DNA from: Agrobacterium vitis
GTDB lineage: Bacteria; Pseudomonadota; Alphaproteobacteria; Rhizobiales; Rhizobiaceae
Assembly (NCBI RefSeq): GCF_037039395.1
Contig: NZ_CP146242.1
Coordinates: forward strand, 3,545,001 to 3,609,000
Length of the DNA stretch: 64,000 nucleotides
Reading direction: 5' to 3'
Shown here: positions 1 to 9,426 of the stretch, piece by piece
Layout of the letters: every line of letters starts with the position of its first letter
Numbering within the stretch: position 1 is the stretch's first letter
Program-made: the position numbers and the translations under genes
The notes under the pieces: generated by a model
Seen by the model: the letters and a program-made list of their open reading frames with translations, nothing else
Database searches by the model: none
What the model was told of the DNA's origin: nothing

Positions 1-1
1 T

Positions 2-556
2 TCGCGTCTGGTCGATGCCGAGTTCGACAATATCTGGCGCCAGATCAACACCGATCTGCAACAGTCCGGCAAGACCTTCGAAGATGAAGAGACCACGGAA
101 GACGCCGCTCGCGAAGAATACCGCGCCCTGGCTGAACGTCGCGTTCGTCTCGGCCTGGTTCTTTCCGAAATCGGTGAAAAGGCCGCTATCGATGTGACCG
201 AGGAAGAAATGCAGCGCGCGCTTTACGCCCAGTTGCAGCAGTTCCCGGGCCAGGAAAAGCAGATCATCGACTTCTTCCGCAACACGCCCGGCGCTTCTGC
301 CTCGCTGCGCGCTCCGATCTTTGAAGAAAAGGTCATGGACAAGCTGATTTCCGAGGTCAATGTTACGGACAAGACCGTGACCAAGGAAGAACTGCTGGCC
401 GAGGACGAAGACGGCGACGACACCAAGCCTGCCAAGAAGTCGGCCAAGAAGAAGGCTGCCAAGGCTGAAGACGCTTCCGCTGAAGGCGAAGAAGCCGCTC
501 CGAAGAAAAAGGCTGCTGCGAAGAAGAAGGCTGCTGACGAAGGCGACGCTGAATAA
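2..556 (+). CDS. tig: Trigger factor, C-terminal part (5' end outside window)
   Basis: This is the C-terminal 184 residues of the ribosome-associated chaperone trigger factor, a peptidyl-prolyl isomerase that binds nascent chains at the tunnel exit. The reading frame is open from the window edge, so the ribosome-binding and PPIase domains lie outside. The visible part is the helical substrate-cradling domain (for example [17 protein letters not shown] and a phenylalanine/arginine-rich FFRN stretch). It is followed by a roughly 60-residue acidic/lysine-alanine tail with KKKAA repeats, an extension common in rhizobial trigger factors and probably disordered. It ends just before a strong terminator and seems to be the last gene of its transcript. 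Identification by family features is firm; the tail function is unknown. Confidence 0.93.
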   Translation, partial: SRLVDAEFDNIWRQINTDLQQSGKTFEDEETTEDAAREEYRALAERRVRLGLVLSEIGEKAAIDVTEEEMQRALYAQLQQFPGQEKQIIDFFRNTPGASASLRAPIFEEKVMDKLISEVNVTDKTVTKEELLAEDEDGDDTKPAKKSAKKKAAKAEDASAEGEEAAPKKKAAAKKKAADEGDAE

Positions 557-586
557 GCGATCCTTCTGCGACTTCGGAAATGATAA

Positions 587-611
587 AACCGCCCTTCGGG
601 GCGGTTTTTTT
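587..611 (+). terminator. Rho-independent terminator after tig
   Basis: A six-base GC-rich stem (CCGCCC/GGGCGG, with flanking A/T pairs) with a TTCG tetraloop is followed directly by seven T residues. It lies 30 bases after the tig stop codon and faces the same way. Confidence 0.9.
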
Positions 612-727
612 ATGGTGATGACGGTCTTTCTGAAAGGCGGGTGACGCCCGGCAGGACCGGTGCTTCCAGAGAATCAATTGTCTTTGATAGAAGGCTGTTG
701 AAACATCCGAACGGTTGGGAGAGCGGC

Positions 728-1480
728 ATGCAGATAGAATTGATCCGCAGTTCCACGCTGCGATTAAAGATGGCCGGGCAAACGCTGCTGATCGACCCTT
801 GGCTGGCGGCGAAGGGGCAGGGACGAAGCTATCGCGGGGGCTTGACCTCGCCACTGGTCGATCTGCCAATCCCGGTCGAGCAGGTGCTTCACGGCATTGA
901 TGCGGTGCTGGTTTCGCATCTTCACTCCGATCATTTCGACGATGTTGCCAAACGTCTGTTGCCACACGACATCTCGTTGTTCTGCCACCCGCGTGATGTG
1001 GCGGCGATCCGTACCCTGGGCTTTTCGCGGGTGATGGGGCTTGAAAGTGCCACACAGCTTGGCGACGTTCATTTGGAAACGACAGATGGCCAGCATGGGC
1101 CGCCTGAGGTGCTGGCGGATATGGGAGACGTCAGCGGCTTCCTGCTGCGGGCTGCCGGTGAGCCGGTGCTTTACTGGGCTGGCGATACCATTCTGTGCGA
1201 TGCGGTGCGCCAGGTGCTTGTCGATCACCGACCGGATGTGATCGTCGTTCACGCCTGCGGTGCGGAATGGAACGGCTGTGGACCGCTGGTAATGGATGCC
1301 GCCATGGTGATGGAGGTCTTGCAGCTGGCGCCGCAGGCCATGGTCATCGCAACCCATCTCGACGCCGTCGACCACGCCACCGTCAGTCGCGCCGATCTCG
1401 CCGCCGCTGCTCAACGGCAAGCGCCAGAGGTCAGGGCAAGACTTTATATCCCGCCCGATGGCGCCAGCCTGGTTTTCTAG
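728..1480 (+). CDS. MBL-fold metal-dependent hydrolase
   Basis: The 250-residue protein belongs to the metallo-beta-lactamase fold superfamily, UlaG/RomA-like branch. The metal-binding motif is VSHLHSDHFDD (around residues 61-71), and further candidate ligands are the GDT near residue 158 and a late HLDAVDH. The start at 728 is chosen because GGGAG lies seven bases upstream and the family N-terminus (a short strand then LLIDPW) begins there; an in-frame start at 641 would add an unrelated extension. The substrate cannot be read from sequence: relatives include lactonases, phosphodiesterases and uncharacterised hydrolases. It stands alone between the tig terminator and the convergent sthA gene. 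Confidence 0.8.
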   Translation: MQIELIRSSTLRLKMAGQTLLIDPWLAAKGQGRSYRGGLTSPLVDLPIPVEQVLHGIDAVLVSHLHSDHFDDVAKRLLPHDISLFCHPRDVAAIRTLGFSRVMGLESATQLGDVHLETTDGQHGPPEVLADMGDVSGFLLRAAGEPVLYWAGDTILCDAVRQVLVDHRPDVIVVHACGAEWNGCGPLVMDAAMVMEVLQLAPQAMVIATHLDAVDHATVSRADLAAAAQRQAPEVRARLYIPPDGASLVF

Positions 1481-1538
1481 ACTATTCCTGCAAAAGTGCG
1501 CAGCGGTTTAGCTCTGGCGAATGCCAGCTTTCTGCCCC

Positions 1539-2963
1539 TTATTGCGCCTCATTTTTCACGGTTTTTTCGACCTTCAGTTCTCCCATCCGGTTCCAGGCGT
1601 CCAGTCCGGCGATCTTGTAGGCTTCGGCCAGCGTTGGGTAATTGAAGGTGTTTTCGACGAAATATTCCACCGTTCCTTTCAGGTTCAGCACGGCCTGGCC
1701 GATATGGACCAGTTCGGTTGCGCCTTCGCCAACGATATGGACGCCGAGCAGGCGGCGGGTTTTCAGCGAGAAGATCATTTTCAACATGCCGCTATCGAGG
1801 CCCATGATATGGCCGCGTGAGGTCTCGCGGAAATGGGCAATGCCGCATTCATAGGGAATGGCGCGCTGTTTGACCTCTTCCTCGGTTAGCCCACAGGTGG
1901 AAATTTCCGGCACAGCGTAAATTCCATAGGGGAAATATTGCGGCGGTTCGCCGGAGGGCGCGCCAACCGCATGGCGGGCGGCAATGCGGCCTTGTTCCAT
2001 CGATGTGGAGGCCAGACTCGGAAAGCCGACCACGTCTCCAGCCGCATAGATGTTGGGAACATCGGTCTGGAAGGTTTCAGGATTGACCTTCAACCGGCCA
2101 CGGTTATCAGCCTCCAGCCCGCACGCTGCAAGGTTCAGCGTATCGGTAGCGCCGACGCGGCCTGCGGCAAACAGCACCATTTCGGAATTCAGCACCCGGC
2201 CATTCTTCAGCGTCACATGACATTTGCCATCTTCCTTTTCGACCTTTTCCGCCGATTGTCCGAAGATCAGCTTCATGTTGCGGTCACGGAGCTGGTAGGA
2301 AAAGTCCTCGACGATTTCCTTGTCGATGAAATCCAGCATGGTGTCGCGCGGCTCTACCACGGTCACCTGGGTATCTAGGGCGCTGAAGATCGTCGCATAT
2401 TCGATGCCGATAACGCCCGCGCCGATCACCACCATGGAACGAGGCACGTCCTTGATGTGAACGATATCGTCGCTGTCGAGAATGCTGACACCATCGAAGG
2501 CGATATGCGCAGGCCGGTGTGGGCGGGTGCCGACTGCCAGCAGGATTGCATTGGCGCTGACCCGTTGCACTTCGCCATCTTCTTTGGTGACTTCAAGCGT
2601 ATGAGCATCAATGAAGACCGCGTGACCACGCAATTGGTGTACACGGTTGCGGGAAAACTGATGTTCCAGCACATCGACTTCATGGTCGAGTGTGATCAGC
2701 AGGCGGCGGCGAAGGTCATCGGCGCTGATTTCCTGCTTAACGCGGTAGGAACGGCCATAAAATCCGCGCTCGCGCCAGCCGGTCAGGTTGAGAGCTGTTT
2801 CACGCAGCGTTTTGGAAGGGATGGTGCCGGTATGGACGGAGACCCCGCCGACATGACCGCCGCGCTCGATGACCAGGACCTTCTTGGAAAGCTTGGCGGC
2901 CTGAATGGCAGCCCGGCGTCCTGCGGGACCGCTGCCGATTACCACGAGATCATACTGGTACAT
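1539..2963 (-). CDS. sthA: Soluble Si-specific NAD(P)+ transhydrogenase
   Basis: This 474-residue flavoprotein transfers hydride between NADPH and NAD+ in the cytoplasm and is thought to drain excess NADPH. The N-terminal FAD-binding motif GSGPAG is at residues 10-15, and a second nucleotide motif GAGVIG lies near 180. A pyridine nucleotide-disulfide oxidoreductase dimerisation domain follows. The redox-active cysteine pair of lipoamide dehydrogenases is absent: the corresponding segment reads GGVSVHTGTIPSK (residues 39-51), which is the diagnostic difference of SthA. Length is usual for the family. It converges with the MBL-fold gene and diverges from the aminotransferase/ureohydrolase pair; no shared operon partner is visible. 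Confidence 0.94.
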   Translation of the reverse strand: MYQYDLVVIGSGPAGRRAAIQAAKLSKKVLVIERGGHVGGVSVHTGTIPSKTLRETALNLTGWRERGFYGRSYRVKQEISADDLRRRLLITLDHEVDVLEHQFSRNRVHQLRGHAVFIDAHTLEVTKEDGEVQRVSANAILLAVGTRPHRPAHIAFDGVSILDSDDIVHIKDVPRSMVVIGAGVIGIEYATIFSALDTQVTVVEPRDTMLDFIDKEIVEDFSYQLRDRNMKLIFGQSAEKVEKEDGKCHVTLKNGRVLNSEMVLFAAGRVGATDTLNLAACGLEADNRGRLKVNPETFQTDVPNIYAAGDVVGFPSLASTSMEQGRIAARHAVGAPSGEPPQYFPYGIYAVPEISTCGLTEEEVKQRAIPYECGIAHFRETSRGHIMGLDSGMLKMIFSLKTRRLLGVHIVGEGATELVHIGQAVLNLKGTVEYFVENTFNYPTLAEAYKIAGLDAWNRMGELKVEKTVKNEAQ

Positions 2964-3105
2964 ATCCGTTCTTCCTGTTTGCTACCGGCCTGCCTTGGCC
3001 GTTGCCTGGCTTGTCTCTCAACGCAATTTCATATGCCAATGACGACAATGATAGCAGAGCATTCTAACTGTTTGGTTATCCCGCATTGCACTGCACACAA
3101 AAAAT

Positions 3106-3133
3106 CCCCTTAAAAAAGTGGGTCTTTGAGGGG
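3106..3133 (+). other. Hairpin in the leader upstream of the aminotransferase
   Basis: CCCCTTAAA (3106-3114) can pair with TTTGAGGGG (3125-3133), giving a nine-pair stem with one G-U pair. No T-run follows, so it is not an ordinary terminator. It precedes two tiny reading frames and may be part of a structured leader. Nothing else recognisable lies in the 366-base gap between sthA and the aminotransferase. Confidence 0.4.
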
Positions 3134-3176
3134 TGCCTACTGCACGAGAAACACCCACGAGAGGATCGGGCGGTTC

Positions 3177-3227
3177 ATGCAACGAATCCGGAAATGGTGC
3201 TATTGGATTGATATCTTGAGGAGATGA
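3177..3227 (+). CDS. Putative 16-residue leader peptide (uORF1)
   Basis: This reading frame encodes MQRIRKWCYWIDILRR. A GAGAGGA stretch lies about 10 bases upstream of its ATG. Four of 16 residues are arginine, encoded by CGA, CGG, AGG and AGA, all uncommon codons in the neighbouring genes, and two are tryptophan. Its stop overlaps the ATG of the next tiny frame (ATGA). It lies upstream of an aminotransferase/ureohydrolase pair that may act on arginine derivatives, so a translation-sensing leader is conceivable. This is inference; frames of this size also occur by chance. Confidence 0.25.
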   Translation: MQRIRKWCYWIDILRR

Positions 3228-3313
3228 CGGTTTTCGTTGCCACTGTGGAAGATTATCCGTGCCCGATTAGTGCAGTGATTGCGCCAGCCGGTCACGACAG
3301 CCTATATATTTGA
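3224..3313 (+). CDS. Putative 29-residue peptide (uORF2), overlapping uORF1
   Basis: This frame begins with the ATG that overlaps the uORF1 stop and ends 16 bases before the proposed aminotransferase start. The AGGAG upstream abuts the ATG without spacing, so independent initiation is doubtful and translational coupling would be needed. The peptide (MTVFVATVEDYPCPIS...) resembles nothing I recognise. It could be non-coding leader sequence. Confidence 0.18.
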   Translation: MTVFVATVEDYPCPISAVIAPAGHDSLYI

Positions 3314-3329
3314 TGTTTCTCCCGCCAAT

Positions 3330-4523
3330 ATGGATCTTCCGATGTCTCTTGCCACCTTCAATCCGCGTGTCGCCGGGCTTGCGACGCCGCCCATTCCCTC
3401 GGTTTTCGGTTGGGGGCGCGCTTATGATGGAGCGGCGGGACCGTTGATCGACCTGTCGCAGGCCGCACCCGGTCATCCGCCACATGCCGATCTGTTGGCC
3501 TGGCTGGCACAGGCCGCGGGGTCTGCCGAGGCCTGCGGTTATGGCGCAATCGAGGGGGAACTGGTGCTCCGGCAGGCTTATTGCACGCATCTGGCCGCGC
3601 TTTACGGTGCAGGTTTCACGCCGGAGCAGATTCATATTACCGCTGGTGCCAACCAGGCCTTCATCTGTGCTGCCATGGCGCTGGCGGGGGCGGGCGAGCG
3701 GATCGCACTGACCGATCCCTTCTATTTCAACCATGATACAACGCTCGCCATGCTGGGCATCGAAACGGTCGCCTTGCCCTGCGACAGCGACAACGGTTTC
3801 CTGCCGGATCTAGACCACGCCGAACAGGTGGTGAAAAGCGGCATCAAGGCGCTGGCGCTGGTGACGCCCAACAATCCGACTGGAGCGGTCTATCCGAAGG
3901 AACTGCTCGCCGATCTCTACCGGCTCTGCCGCGCTCATGGCGTCTGGCTGATTGTCGATGAAACCTACCGCGATTTTCTCGATCCTGATTTCGGCAGGCC
4001 GCATAACCTGTTTTTGCAGCCGGACTGGGCGGAGGGTCTGATCCAGATTTACAGTTTTTCGAAATCCTTCGCCATTCCCGGTCACCGCCTGGCGGCGATT
4101 TGCGCTGGTGGACCTGTGGTACAGCAAATAGCCAAGATCATGGATAATTTGCAGATCTGCGCGCCGCGCGCTGCCCAGATCGCGCTTGCCAAGGCGCTAC
4201 CGGTTCTGGATGGCTGGCGGGCGGAGAATGCCGCCGAGATCGCCCGGCGTACCGTGGCGCTGCGCCAGGCCTTCGACCTTGTGCCGCAATGGCATTTGGC
4301 ATCGATCGGCGCTTATTTCGCCTTTGCACGCCATCCGTTCGGACAGGCCACATCCACGGAGGTCGCGCAGCAATTGGCGCGGCGAGCGGGCATTCTGGCG
4401 GTTCCCGGCGGATTTTTCGGGTCGGGGCAGGAGGGTTATCTACGGCTTGCCTTTGCCAATGTCGATTGCCCGACCATCGCGACATTGCCGGATCGGCTGA
4501 GGACATTTACGTTGGCGGGTTGA
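3330..4523 (+). CDS. PLP-dependent class I/II aminotransferase
   Basis: This 397-residue fold-type I aminotransferase carries the expected landmarks: TPNNPTGA in the middle, the aspartate of VDETYRDF, and the Schiff-base lysine in SFSKSFAIPGHR (Lys about 245). A C-terminal arginine lies in GYLRLAFANV. The start is uncertain: ATG at 3330 or 3342, or TTG at 3279, and none has a strong ribosome-binding site. The next gene, a ureohydrolase, begins 25 bases downstream, so the two are probably co-transcribed. Together they could transaminate a guanidino amino acid and hydrolyse a guanidino product, but the substrate is not evident from sequence. Family assignment is firm. Confidence 0.85.
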   Translation: MDLPMSLATFNPRVAGLATPPIPSVFGWGRAYDGAAGPLIDLSQAAPGHPPHADLLAWLAQAAGSAEACGYGAIEGELVLRQAYCTHLAALYGAGFTPEQIHITAGANQAFICAAMALAGAGERIALTDPFYFNHDTTLAMLGIETVALPCDSDNGFLPDLDHAEQVVKSGIKALALVTPNNPTGAVYPKELLADLYRLCRAHGVWLIVDETYRDFLDPDFGRPHNLFLQPDWAEGLIQIYSFSKSFAIPGHRLAAICAGGPVVQQIAKIMDNLQICAPRAAQIALAKALPVLDGWRAENAAEIARRTVALRQAFDLVPQWHLASIGAYFAFARHPFGQATSTEVAQQLARRAGILAVPGGFFGSGQEGYLRLAFANVDCPTIATLPDRLRTFTLAG

Positions 4524-4548
4524 ACCCTGTCTGGAAAAGGTGACGGTT

Positions 4549-5604
4549 ATGGCCTTCGACAATGAAAAGCTTGACGCGCTGCGACGTAAATATGGTGGCG
4601 AAAGCGGCGGGGAAGTGTTTGATCCCCGCTTCAAGCGGGTGGCTGAAAAGATCTTTGACAGCAAGGGGACAAGGCTTGCTCCTTATTCCGGCATTCCGAC
4701 CTTTCTATCTGCGCCCTATCGGCAGGTCGAAGCGGACAATCCGGATTTCGGCGGTCTGGATGTGGGGATTATCGGTGTGCCGATGGACCTTGGCGTCACC
4801 AACCGCCCTGGTTCCCGCTTCGGGCCGCGGGCCTTACGCACCATCGAGCGGATCGGGCCATATAATCATGTGCTGGATTGCGCGCCTGTGCATGAGTTGA
4901 AGGTGGCGGATGTCGGTGATGTGCCGTTTGCCAGTCGCTATCGGCTGGAACAGAGCCATGTCGATATTGAAAAACGTATCAGTCAGATGGTGGCACAAGG
5001 AGTGGCGCCGCTCAGCGTCGGCGGCGATCACTCAATTACGCATCCGATCCTGAAGGCGGTCGGCAAAGATCGTCCGGTCGGGCTTATCCATATTGATGCG
5101 CATTGCGACACCAGCGGAATGTTCGATCAGACCAAGTTTCACCATGGCGGTCCATTTCGCAATGCGGTGCTGGACGGCGTATTAGACCCGACGCGCACGG
5201 TACAGATCGGCATTCGCGGACCGGCGGAATATCTTTGGGAATTCAGCTATGAAAGCGGCATGACGGTTATTCATGCCGAGGAGATTTCAGCGCTTGGCAT
5301 TCCAGCCGTGATCGCCAAGGCTTTGCAGGTGGTCGGGGATGGCCCGACCTATCTGTCCTTTGATATCGACAGTCTCGATCCGGCCTTTGCGCCGGGCACC
5401 GGCACGCCAGAGATTGGCGGACTGACCACGCGCGAGGTGCTGGAATTGCTGCGCGGTGTGAAAGGCGTCAACCTTGTTGGGGGCGATGTGGTTGAAGTCG
5501 CGCCGCAATATGACGCGACGACCAATACTGCGCAGGCGGGCGCCCAGGTGCTGTTCGAAATTCTTAGCCTGATGGTTTACAGTCCGTCGATCGGCAGAAA
5601 ATAG
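4549..5604 (+). CDS. speB: Agmatinase / guanidinobutyrase-like ureohydrolase
   Basis: This 351-residue enzyme belongs to the arginase/agmatinase family, which hydrolyses a guanidino group to urea with a binuclear manganese centre. The metal-binding motifs are all present: GGDHSITHP, HIDAHCDT and SFDIDSLDPAFAPGTGTPE. The N-terminus is about 40 residues longer than in short agmatinases, as in many rhizobial homologues. ATG 4549 is preferred over GTG 4540 because AAAAGG is well spaced before it. The gene follows the aminotransferase closely. Agmatinase, guanidinobutyrase and guanidinopropionase cannot be told apart here, so the symbol is provisional. Confidence 0.85.
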   Translation: MAFDNEKLDALRRKYGGESGGEVFDPRFKRVAEKIFDSKGTRLAPYSGIPTFLSAPYRQVEADNPDFGGLDVGIIGVPMDLGVTNRPGSRFGPRALRTIERIGPYNHVLDCAPVHELKVADVGDVPFASRYRLEQSHVDIEKRISQMVAQGVAPLSVGGDHSITHPILKAVGKDRPVGLIHIDAHCDTSGMFDQTKFHHGGPFRNAVLDGVLDPTRTVQIGIRGPAEYLWEFSYESGMTVIHAEEISALGIPAVIAKALQVVGDGPTYLSFDIDSLDPAFAPGTGTPEIGGLTTREVLELLRGVKGVNLVGGDVVEVAPQYDATTNTAQAGAQVLFEILSLMVYSPSIGRK

Positions 5605-5634
5605 GCGAGGGTGACCACGTCATCCTCGCCTATT
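5600..5634. terminator. Bidirectional hairpin between speB and a small gene
   Basis: AATAGGCGAGG pairs with CCTCGCCTATT (eleven pairs, 13-base loop) and overlaps the speB stop codon. The 3' side carries a short T-rich run, and the two flanking genes converge on it. Confidence 0.6.
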
Positions 5635-5637
5635 TCA

Positions 5638-5925
5638 TTAAGGCCGCTGTGGCTTGCAAGGGGACTTTGAACCCATGGCGCAGGTTGTCATCGGGTCTAC
5701 GGATTTGCCGCGATGCTGCTTTGTTGTCTTTTGGGAAGGCAGCTTGTTTTGATGCATGCGCTCGTGGGTGTTGGCTTTCTTCTGTGCAGGTTTGCCAGGC
5801 TTCGATTGACAATTGCCCATGCCGCCGTTGACGCATCGGTCGCTGTTCGGTGCCTGGGCAAAGCCCTGGGTGGCAGAGAGGATCAGGGCAGAGGCAAGGG
5901 CAAGGCTGGTGAGAAAACGGGTCAA
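5638..5925 (-). CDS. Small secreted protein of unknown function
   Basis: The predicted 95-residue product starts with a clear Sec signal peptide (MTRFLTSLALASALILSATQ, cleavage probably after GFAQA). The mature part is basic, polar and rich in Lys, Gln and Pro, with four cysteines (SDRCVNGG, GNCQSK, TTCAMG, SPCKPQ) that could form periplasmic disulfides. Initiation is at TTG 5925, supported by AGGAAG five bases upstream. I do not recognise the family. It converges with speB and shares a hairpin terminator with it. Good start signals and a convincing signal sequence support a real gene. Confidence 0.6.
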   Translation of the reverse strand: MTRFLTSLALASALILSATQGFAQAPNSDRCVNGGMGNCQSKPGKPAQKKANTHERMHQNKLPSQKTTKQHRGKSVDPMTTCAMGSKSPCKPQRP

Positions 5926-6137
5926 TGGATCTTCCTATTCTGTCGCTTACACATAGAGACGCCGGCAGGCGGATGGTCGATGATACGAAGCGCTTACTAT
6001 AACATAATTGGTAGGCATAACAGCTTATTTTTAAATCTCGAACCGAACGGGTGAATTCGAATCTGGTGAAAATCAGTTCGAAAACAACCAAAAATCGCAT
6101 TTTTGGGCGGTAAACTCTGGCTGCATAAAGCATGGTT

Positions 6138-6165
6138 CCTGCCGCCCGCGAGTGTGGGCGGCAGG
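6138..6165 (-). terminator. Hairpin downstream of gcvP
   Basis: A perfect ten-base inverted repeat (CCTGCCGCCC/GGGCGGCAGG, 8-base loop) lies 22 bases after the gcvP stop. There is no T-run on the minus strand, so termination efficiency is uncertain; it may act as an mRNA 3' end stabiliser. Confidence 0.5.
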
Positions 6166-6186
6166 GTCGTTAAGCTATGTCACGCC

Positions 6187-9051
6187 TTACTCGGCCGCTT
6201 CTGCATACTCGCTCATCGGCGGGCAGGTGCAGACCAGATTGCGGTCGCCGTAGACATTGTCCACGCGGTTGACGGAAGACCAGTATTTGTCCACCCGGAA
6301 TGCGCCCGGTGGGTAGCAGGCCTGATCGCGGCTGTAAGGACGGTCCCATTCGCCAACCAGATCTTCCACCGTGTGCGGTGCGTTTTTCAACGGGTTGTTG
6401 GTCTTGTCCATCCGGCCATCTTCAATGGCGCGGGCTTCCTCGCGGATTGCCAGCATGGCGGTGCAGAAGCGGTCCAGTTCGGCTTTGGTTTCCGATTCCG
6501 TTGGCTCGATCATCAGCGTGCCAGCCACCGGCCAGCTCATGGTCGGGGCGTGGAAGCCGCAGTCAATCAGGCGTTTGGCAACGTCATCGACTGTTACGCC
6601 AGCGCTGTCGGCCAGCGGGCGGGTGTCGATGATGCACTCGTGCGCCACCCGGCCAGAAGCCGAGGTGTAGAGCACATCATAGGCCCCGTTGAGGCGGGCA
6701 GCGATGTAGTTGGCGTTGAGGATGGCAACCTTCGTGGCCTGCGTTAAGCCCTCGCCACCCATCATCAGGCAGTAGGACCAGCTGATGGGCAGAATCGAGG
6801 GTGAGCCGTAAGGGGCGGCTGAAACAGCACCGGGGCGACCATCGGTTTCCACATGGCCGGGCAGGTAAGGGGTCAGATGGGCTTTGACGCCAATCGGCCC
6901 CATGCCCGGACCACCACCGCCGTGCGGAATGCAGAAGGTTTTGTGCAGGTTGAGGTGGGAAACATCCGAGCCAATATCACCGGGGCGGGAAATGCCGACC
7001 ATGGCGTTCATATTGGCACCATCGAGATAGACCTGCCCGCCGTGGGCGTGGGTGATCTCGCAGATTTCCCGCACGGTTTCTTCAAACACGCCGTGGGTGG
7101 AGGGGTAGGTGATCATGCAGCAAGACAGGTTTGCGGAGTGCTGTTCTGCCTTGGCGCGGAAATCAGTCAGATCCACATCGCCATTGTCCAGCGCCTTTAC
7201 CGGAACCACCAGCATGCCTGCCATCTGGGCAGATGCCGGGTTGGTGCCATGGGCCGAGGTTGGAATGAGGCAGACGGTGCGGTGCGTATCGCCCTTGGCA
7301 AGGTGATAGTTGCGGATGGTCAAAAGACCCGCATATTCGCCCTGCGCGCCGGAGTTTGGCTGCATCGAAATGGCATCATAGCCCGTGACGGCGCAGAGCT
7401 TTTCCGAGAGATCGTCGATCATTTCCTTATAACCCAAGGCCTGATCGGTTGGGGCAAAGGGGTGGATGTCGGAAAATTCCGGCCAGGTGATCGGCAGCAT
7501 TTCGGCTGTAGCGTTCAGCTTCATGGTGCAGGAGCCAAGCGGAATCATCGCCCGGTCCAGCGCCAGATCCCGATCCGACAGGCGGCGGATGTAGCGTGTC
7601 ATTTCGCTTTCCGCGCGGTTCATGTGGAAGATCGGGTGGGTCAGGTACTGGCTGGTGCGCAGCAGATTTTTCGGCAGGCGATAATCCGGGGTGAAATCCC
7701 CCACCGCGAAATTGCCGCCAAAGGCGCGCCAAACCGCTTCCAGCGTGGCAGGGCGGGTGCGCTCATCCAGCGAGATGCCGATTTTTGTCGTGCCGACCTT
7801 GCGCAAGTTTACACCCTCGGCCACAGCCGCCCGCAGGATAAGGCCTTGCATGTGGCCAACTTCCAGCGTGATGGTGTCGAAGAAGGTGTCTGGCTCAATG
7901 GTGAAGCCAAGCTTTTCCAAGCCCTTGGCCAGCAGCACGGTTTTTTGATGCACCTGCTGGGCAATGGCCTTCAAGCCTTGCGGACCATGGAACACCGCAT
8001 ACATCGAGGCCATCACCGCCAGCAACACCTGCGCGGTGCAGATGTTGGAGGTAGCCTTTTCGCGGCGGATATGCTGCTCGCGAGTCTGGAGCGACAGGCG
8101 ATAGGCGCGGTTGCCGCGCGAATCCACCGATACGCCGACGAGACGGCCCGGCATGGAGCGCTTGATGGCATCCTTCACCGCCATATAGGCCGCGTGCGGG
8201 CCACCATAACCCACGGGCACGCCAAAGCGCTGGCTGGAGCCAATGGCAATATCGGCACCCATTTCACCCGGCGATTTCAGCAGCAGCAGCGCCAGCGGAT
8301 CAGCGGCCATAGCGGCAATGGCCTGGGCATTGTGCAGGGCGTTGATCAGCGGGGTAAAATCGCTGACATGGCCGTGCGTGCCGGGATATTGAAACAGCGC
8401 GCCAAACACTTCGCCGGGGTTGAGATCGGTGAAGGGATTGCCGACCACGACCCCCCAGCCCAAAGGCTCGGCGCGGGTCTGGATCACGGCAATGGTTTGC
8501 GGATGGCAATTGGCATCGACAAAGAAGGCCTTGGCCTTGGATTTTGCCACGCGCTCCGCCATGGCCATGGCTTCAGCCGCCGCCGTTGCCTCATCCAGCA
8601 GCGAGGCGTTGGCCACGTCCAGCCCGGTCAGATCGCAGATCATGGTCTGGAAGTTGAGCAGCGCTTCCAAACGGCCTTGCGAAATTTCCGGCTGGTAAGG
8701 CGTATAGGCGGTGTACCACGCCGGGTTTTCCAGAATGTTGCGCTGGATCACGGGCGGCGTGATGGTGCCATAATAGCCCTGACCGATCAGTGAGGTTAAA
8801 GCCTTGTTCTTGTTGGCAGTTTCGCGCAGCTTGTCCAGCGCTTCGCGCTCGCTCATCGCCTTGCCCCACACCAGCGGTGCGGATTGGCGAATAGAAGCGG
8901 GAACGGTGGCAGCAATCAGCCCATCAAGGCTGTTATAGCCCACGACCTTCAGCATCTCGTCCATTTCAGCCGGAGAGGGGCCGATGTGGCGGCGATTGGC
9001 AAAATCGTAGGGCTGGTAATCGGTAAATTGGAATTCTGTGGGCGTGGTCAT
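6187..9051 (-). CDS. gcvP: Glycine dehydrogenase (decarboxylating), P-protein
   Basis: This 954-residue PLP enzyme decarboxylates glycine and passes the aminomethyl group to the lipoyl arm of GcvH. It is the fused, homodimeric form in which the two halves found separately in some bacteria are joined. The PLP lysine lies in [14 protein letters not shown] (Lys 704), followed by the glycine-rich GGGGPGMGP. The start codon overlaps the gcvH stop by four bases (ATGA), indicating translational coupling. It is the last gene of gcvT-gcvH-gcvP and is controlled by the glycine riboswitch ahead of gcvT. Length and motifs are complete. Confidence 0.97.
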   Translation of the reverse strand: MTTPTEFQFTDYQPYDFANRRHIGPSPAEMDEMLKVVGYNSLDGLIAATVPASIRQSAPLVWGKAMSEREALDKLRETANKNKALTSLIGQGYYGTITPPVIQRNILENPAWYTAYTPYQPEISQGRLEALLNFQTMICDLTGLDVANASLLDEATAAAEAMAMAERVAKSKAKAFFVDANCHPQTIAVIQTRAEPLGWGVVVGNPFTDLNPGEVFGALFQYPGTHGHVSDFTPLINALHNAQAIAAMAADPLALLLLKSPGEMGADIAIGSSQRFGVPVGYGGPHAAYMAVKDAIKRSMPGRLVGVSVDSRGNRAYRLSLQTREQHIRREKATSNICTAQVLLAVMASMYAVFHGPQGLKAIAQQVHQKTVLLAKGLEKLGFTIEPDTFFDTITLEVGHMQGLILRAAVAEGVNLRKVGTTKIGISLDERTRPATLEAVWRAFGGNFAVGDFTPDYRLPKNLLRTSQYLTHPIFHMNRAESEMTRYIRRLSDRDLALDRAMIPLGSCTMKLNATAEMLPITWPEFSDIHPFAPTDQALGYKEMIDDLSEKLCAVTGYDAISMQPNSGAQGEYAGLLTIRNYHLAKGDTHRTVCLIPTSAHGTNPASAQMAGMLVVPVKALDNGDVDLTDFRAKAEQHSANLSCCMITYPSTHGVFEETVREICEITHAHGGQVYLDGANMNAMVGISRPGDIGSDVSHLNLHKTFCIPHGGGGPGMGPIGVKAHLTPYLPGHVETDGRPGAVSAAPYGSPSILPISWSYCLMMGGEGLTQATKVAILNANYIAARLNGAYDVLYTSASGRVAHECIIDTRPLADSAGVTVDDVAKRLIDCGFHAPTMSWPVAGTLMIEPTESETKAELDRFCTAMLAIREEARAIEDGRMDKTNNPLKNAPHTVEDLVGEWDRPYSRDQACYPPGAFRVDKYWSSVNRVDNVYGDRNLVCTCPPMSEYAEAAE

Positions 9052-9410
9052 GCGATCAACTCGTTGTAAGCGGCTTCGTTCAGGAGGCCTTCGGCATCAG
9101 CAGGATTGGCAAGCTTCAGCTTGAAGAACCAGCCAGCGCCGCGCGGATCGGAATTGACCAGCGATGGATCATCAACAATTGCCTGATTGATCTCGGTGAC
9201 TTCGCCATCCAGCGGACAATAAACATCGGAAGCTGCCTTGACGCTTTCAACCGTCGCAGCCTGTCCGTCTTTTGCAAACGTGCTTCCCACTTCTGGCAAT
9301 TCTACAAACACCAGATCGCCAAGCTGTTCGGCAGCGTGGGCGGTAATGCCAACCGTGGCGATATCGCCTTCAATTTGCAGCCATTCATGTTCAGAGGTGA
9401 ATTTCAACAT
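9048..9410 (-). CDS. gcvH: Glycine cleavage system H protein
   Basis: This 120-residue lipoyl carrier shuttles the aminomethyl intermediate between GcvP, GcvT and lipoamide dehydrogenase. The lipoylation site is Lys 58 in [11 protein letters not shown], and the N-terminus has the typical FTSEHEWL. The start at 9410 is supported by GGAG upstream and by family length; a longer frame reaching 9467 would overlap gcvT. It lies 16 bases after gcvT and overlaps gcvP by four bases. The lipoamide dehydrogenase that completes the cycle is not in the window. Confidence 0.97.
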   Translation of the reverse strand: MLKFTSEHEWLQIEGDIATVGITAHAAEQLGDLVFVELPEVGSTFAKDGQAATVESVKAASDVYCPLDGEVTEINQAIVDDPSLVNSDPRGAGWFFKLKLANPADAEGLLNEAAYNELIA

Positions 9411-9426
9411 GGGTCTCTCCGGAGAT

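Noticed and set aside
1490..1530. Repeat-like GCAAAAGTGCGCAGCGGTTT segment after the MBL gene
   Set aside because: It resembles the 18.7 kb repeat core but lacks the paired arms, so I do not call it a full copy.
6853..8793. Long 646-codon open frame on the plus strand antisense to gcvP
   Set aside because: It is a mirror of the gcvP codon pattern; the product is rich in His/Gly/Gln as expected of antisense reading and resembles no family. gcvP is certain.
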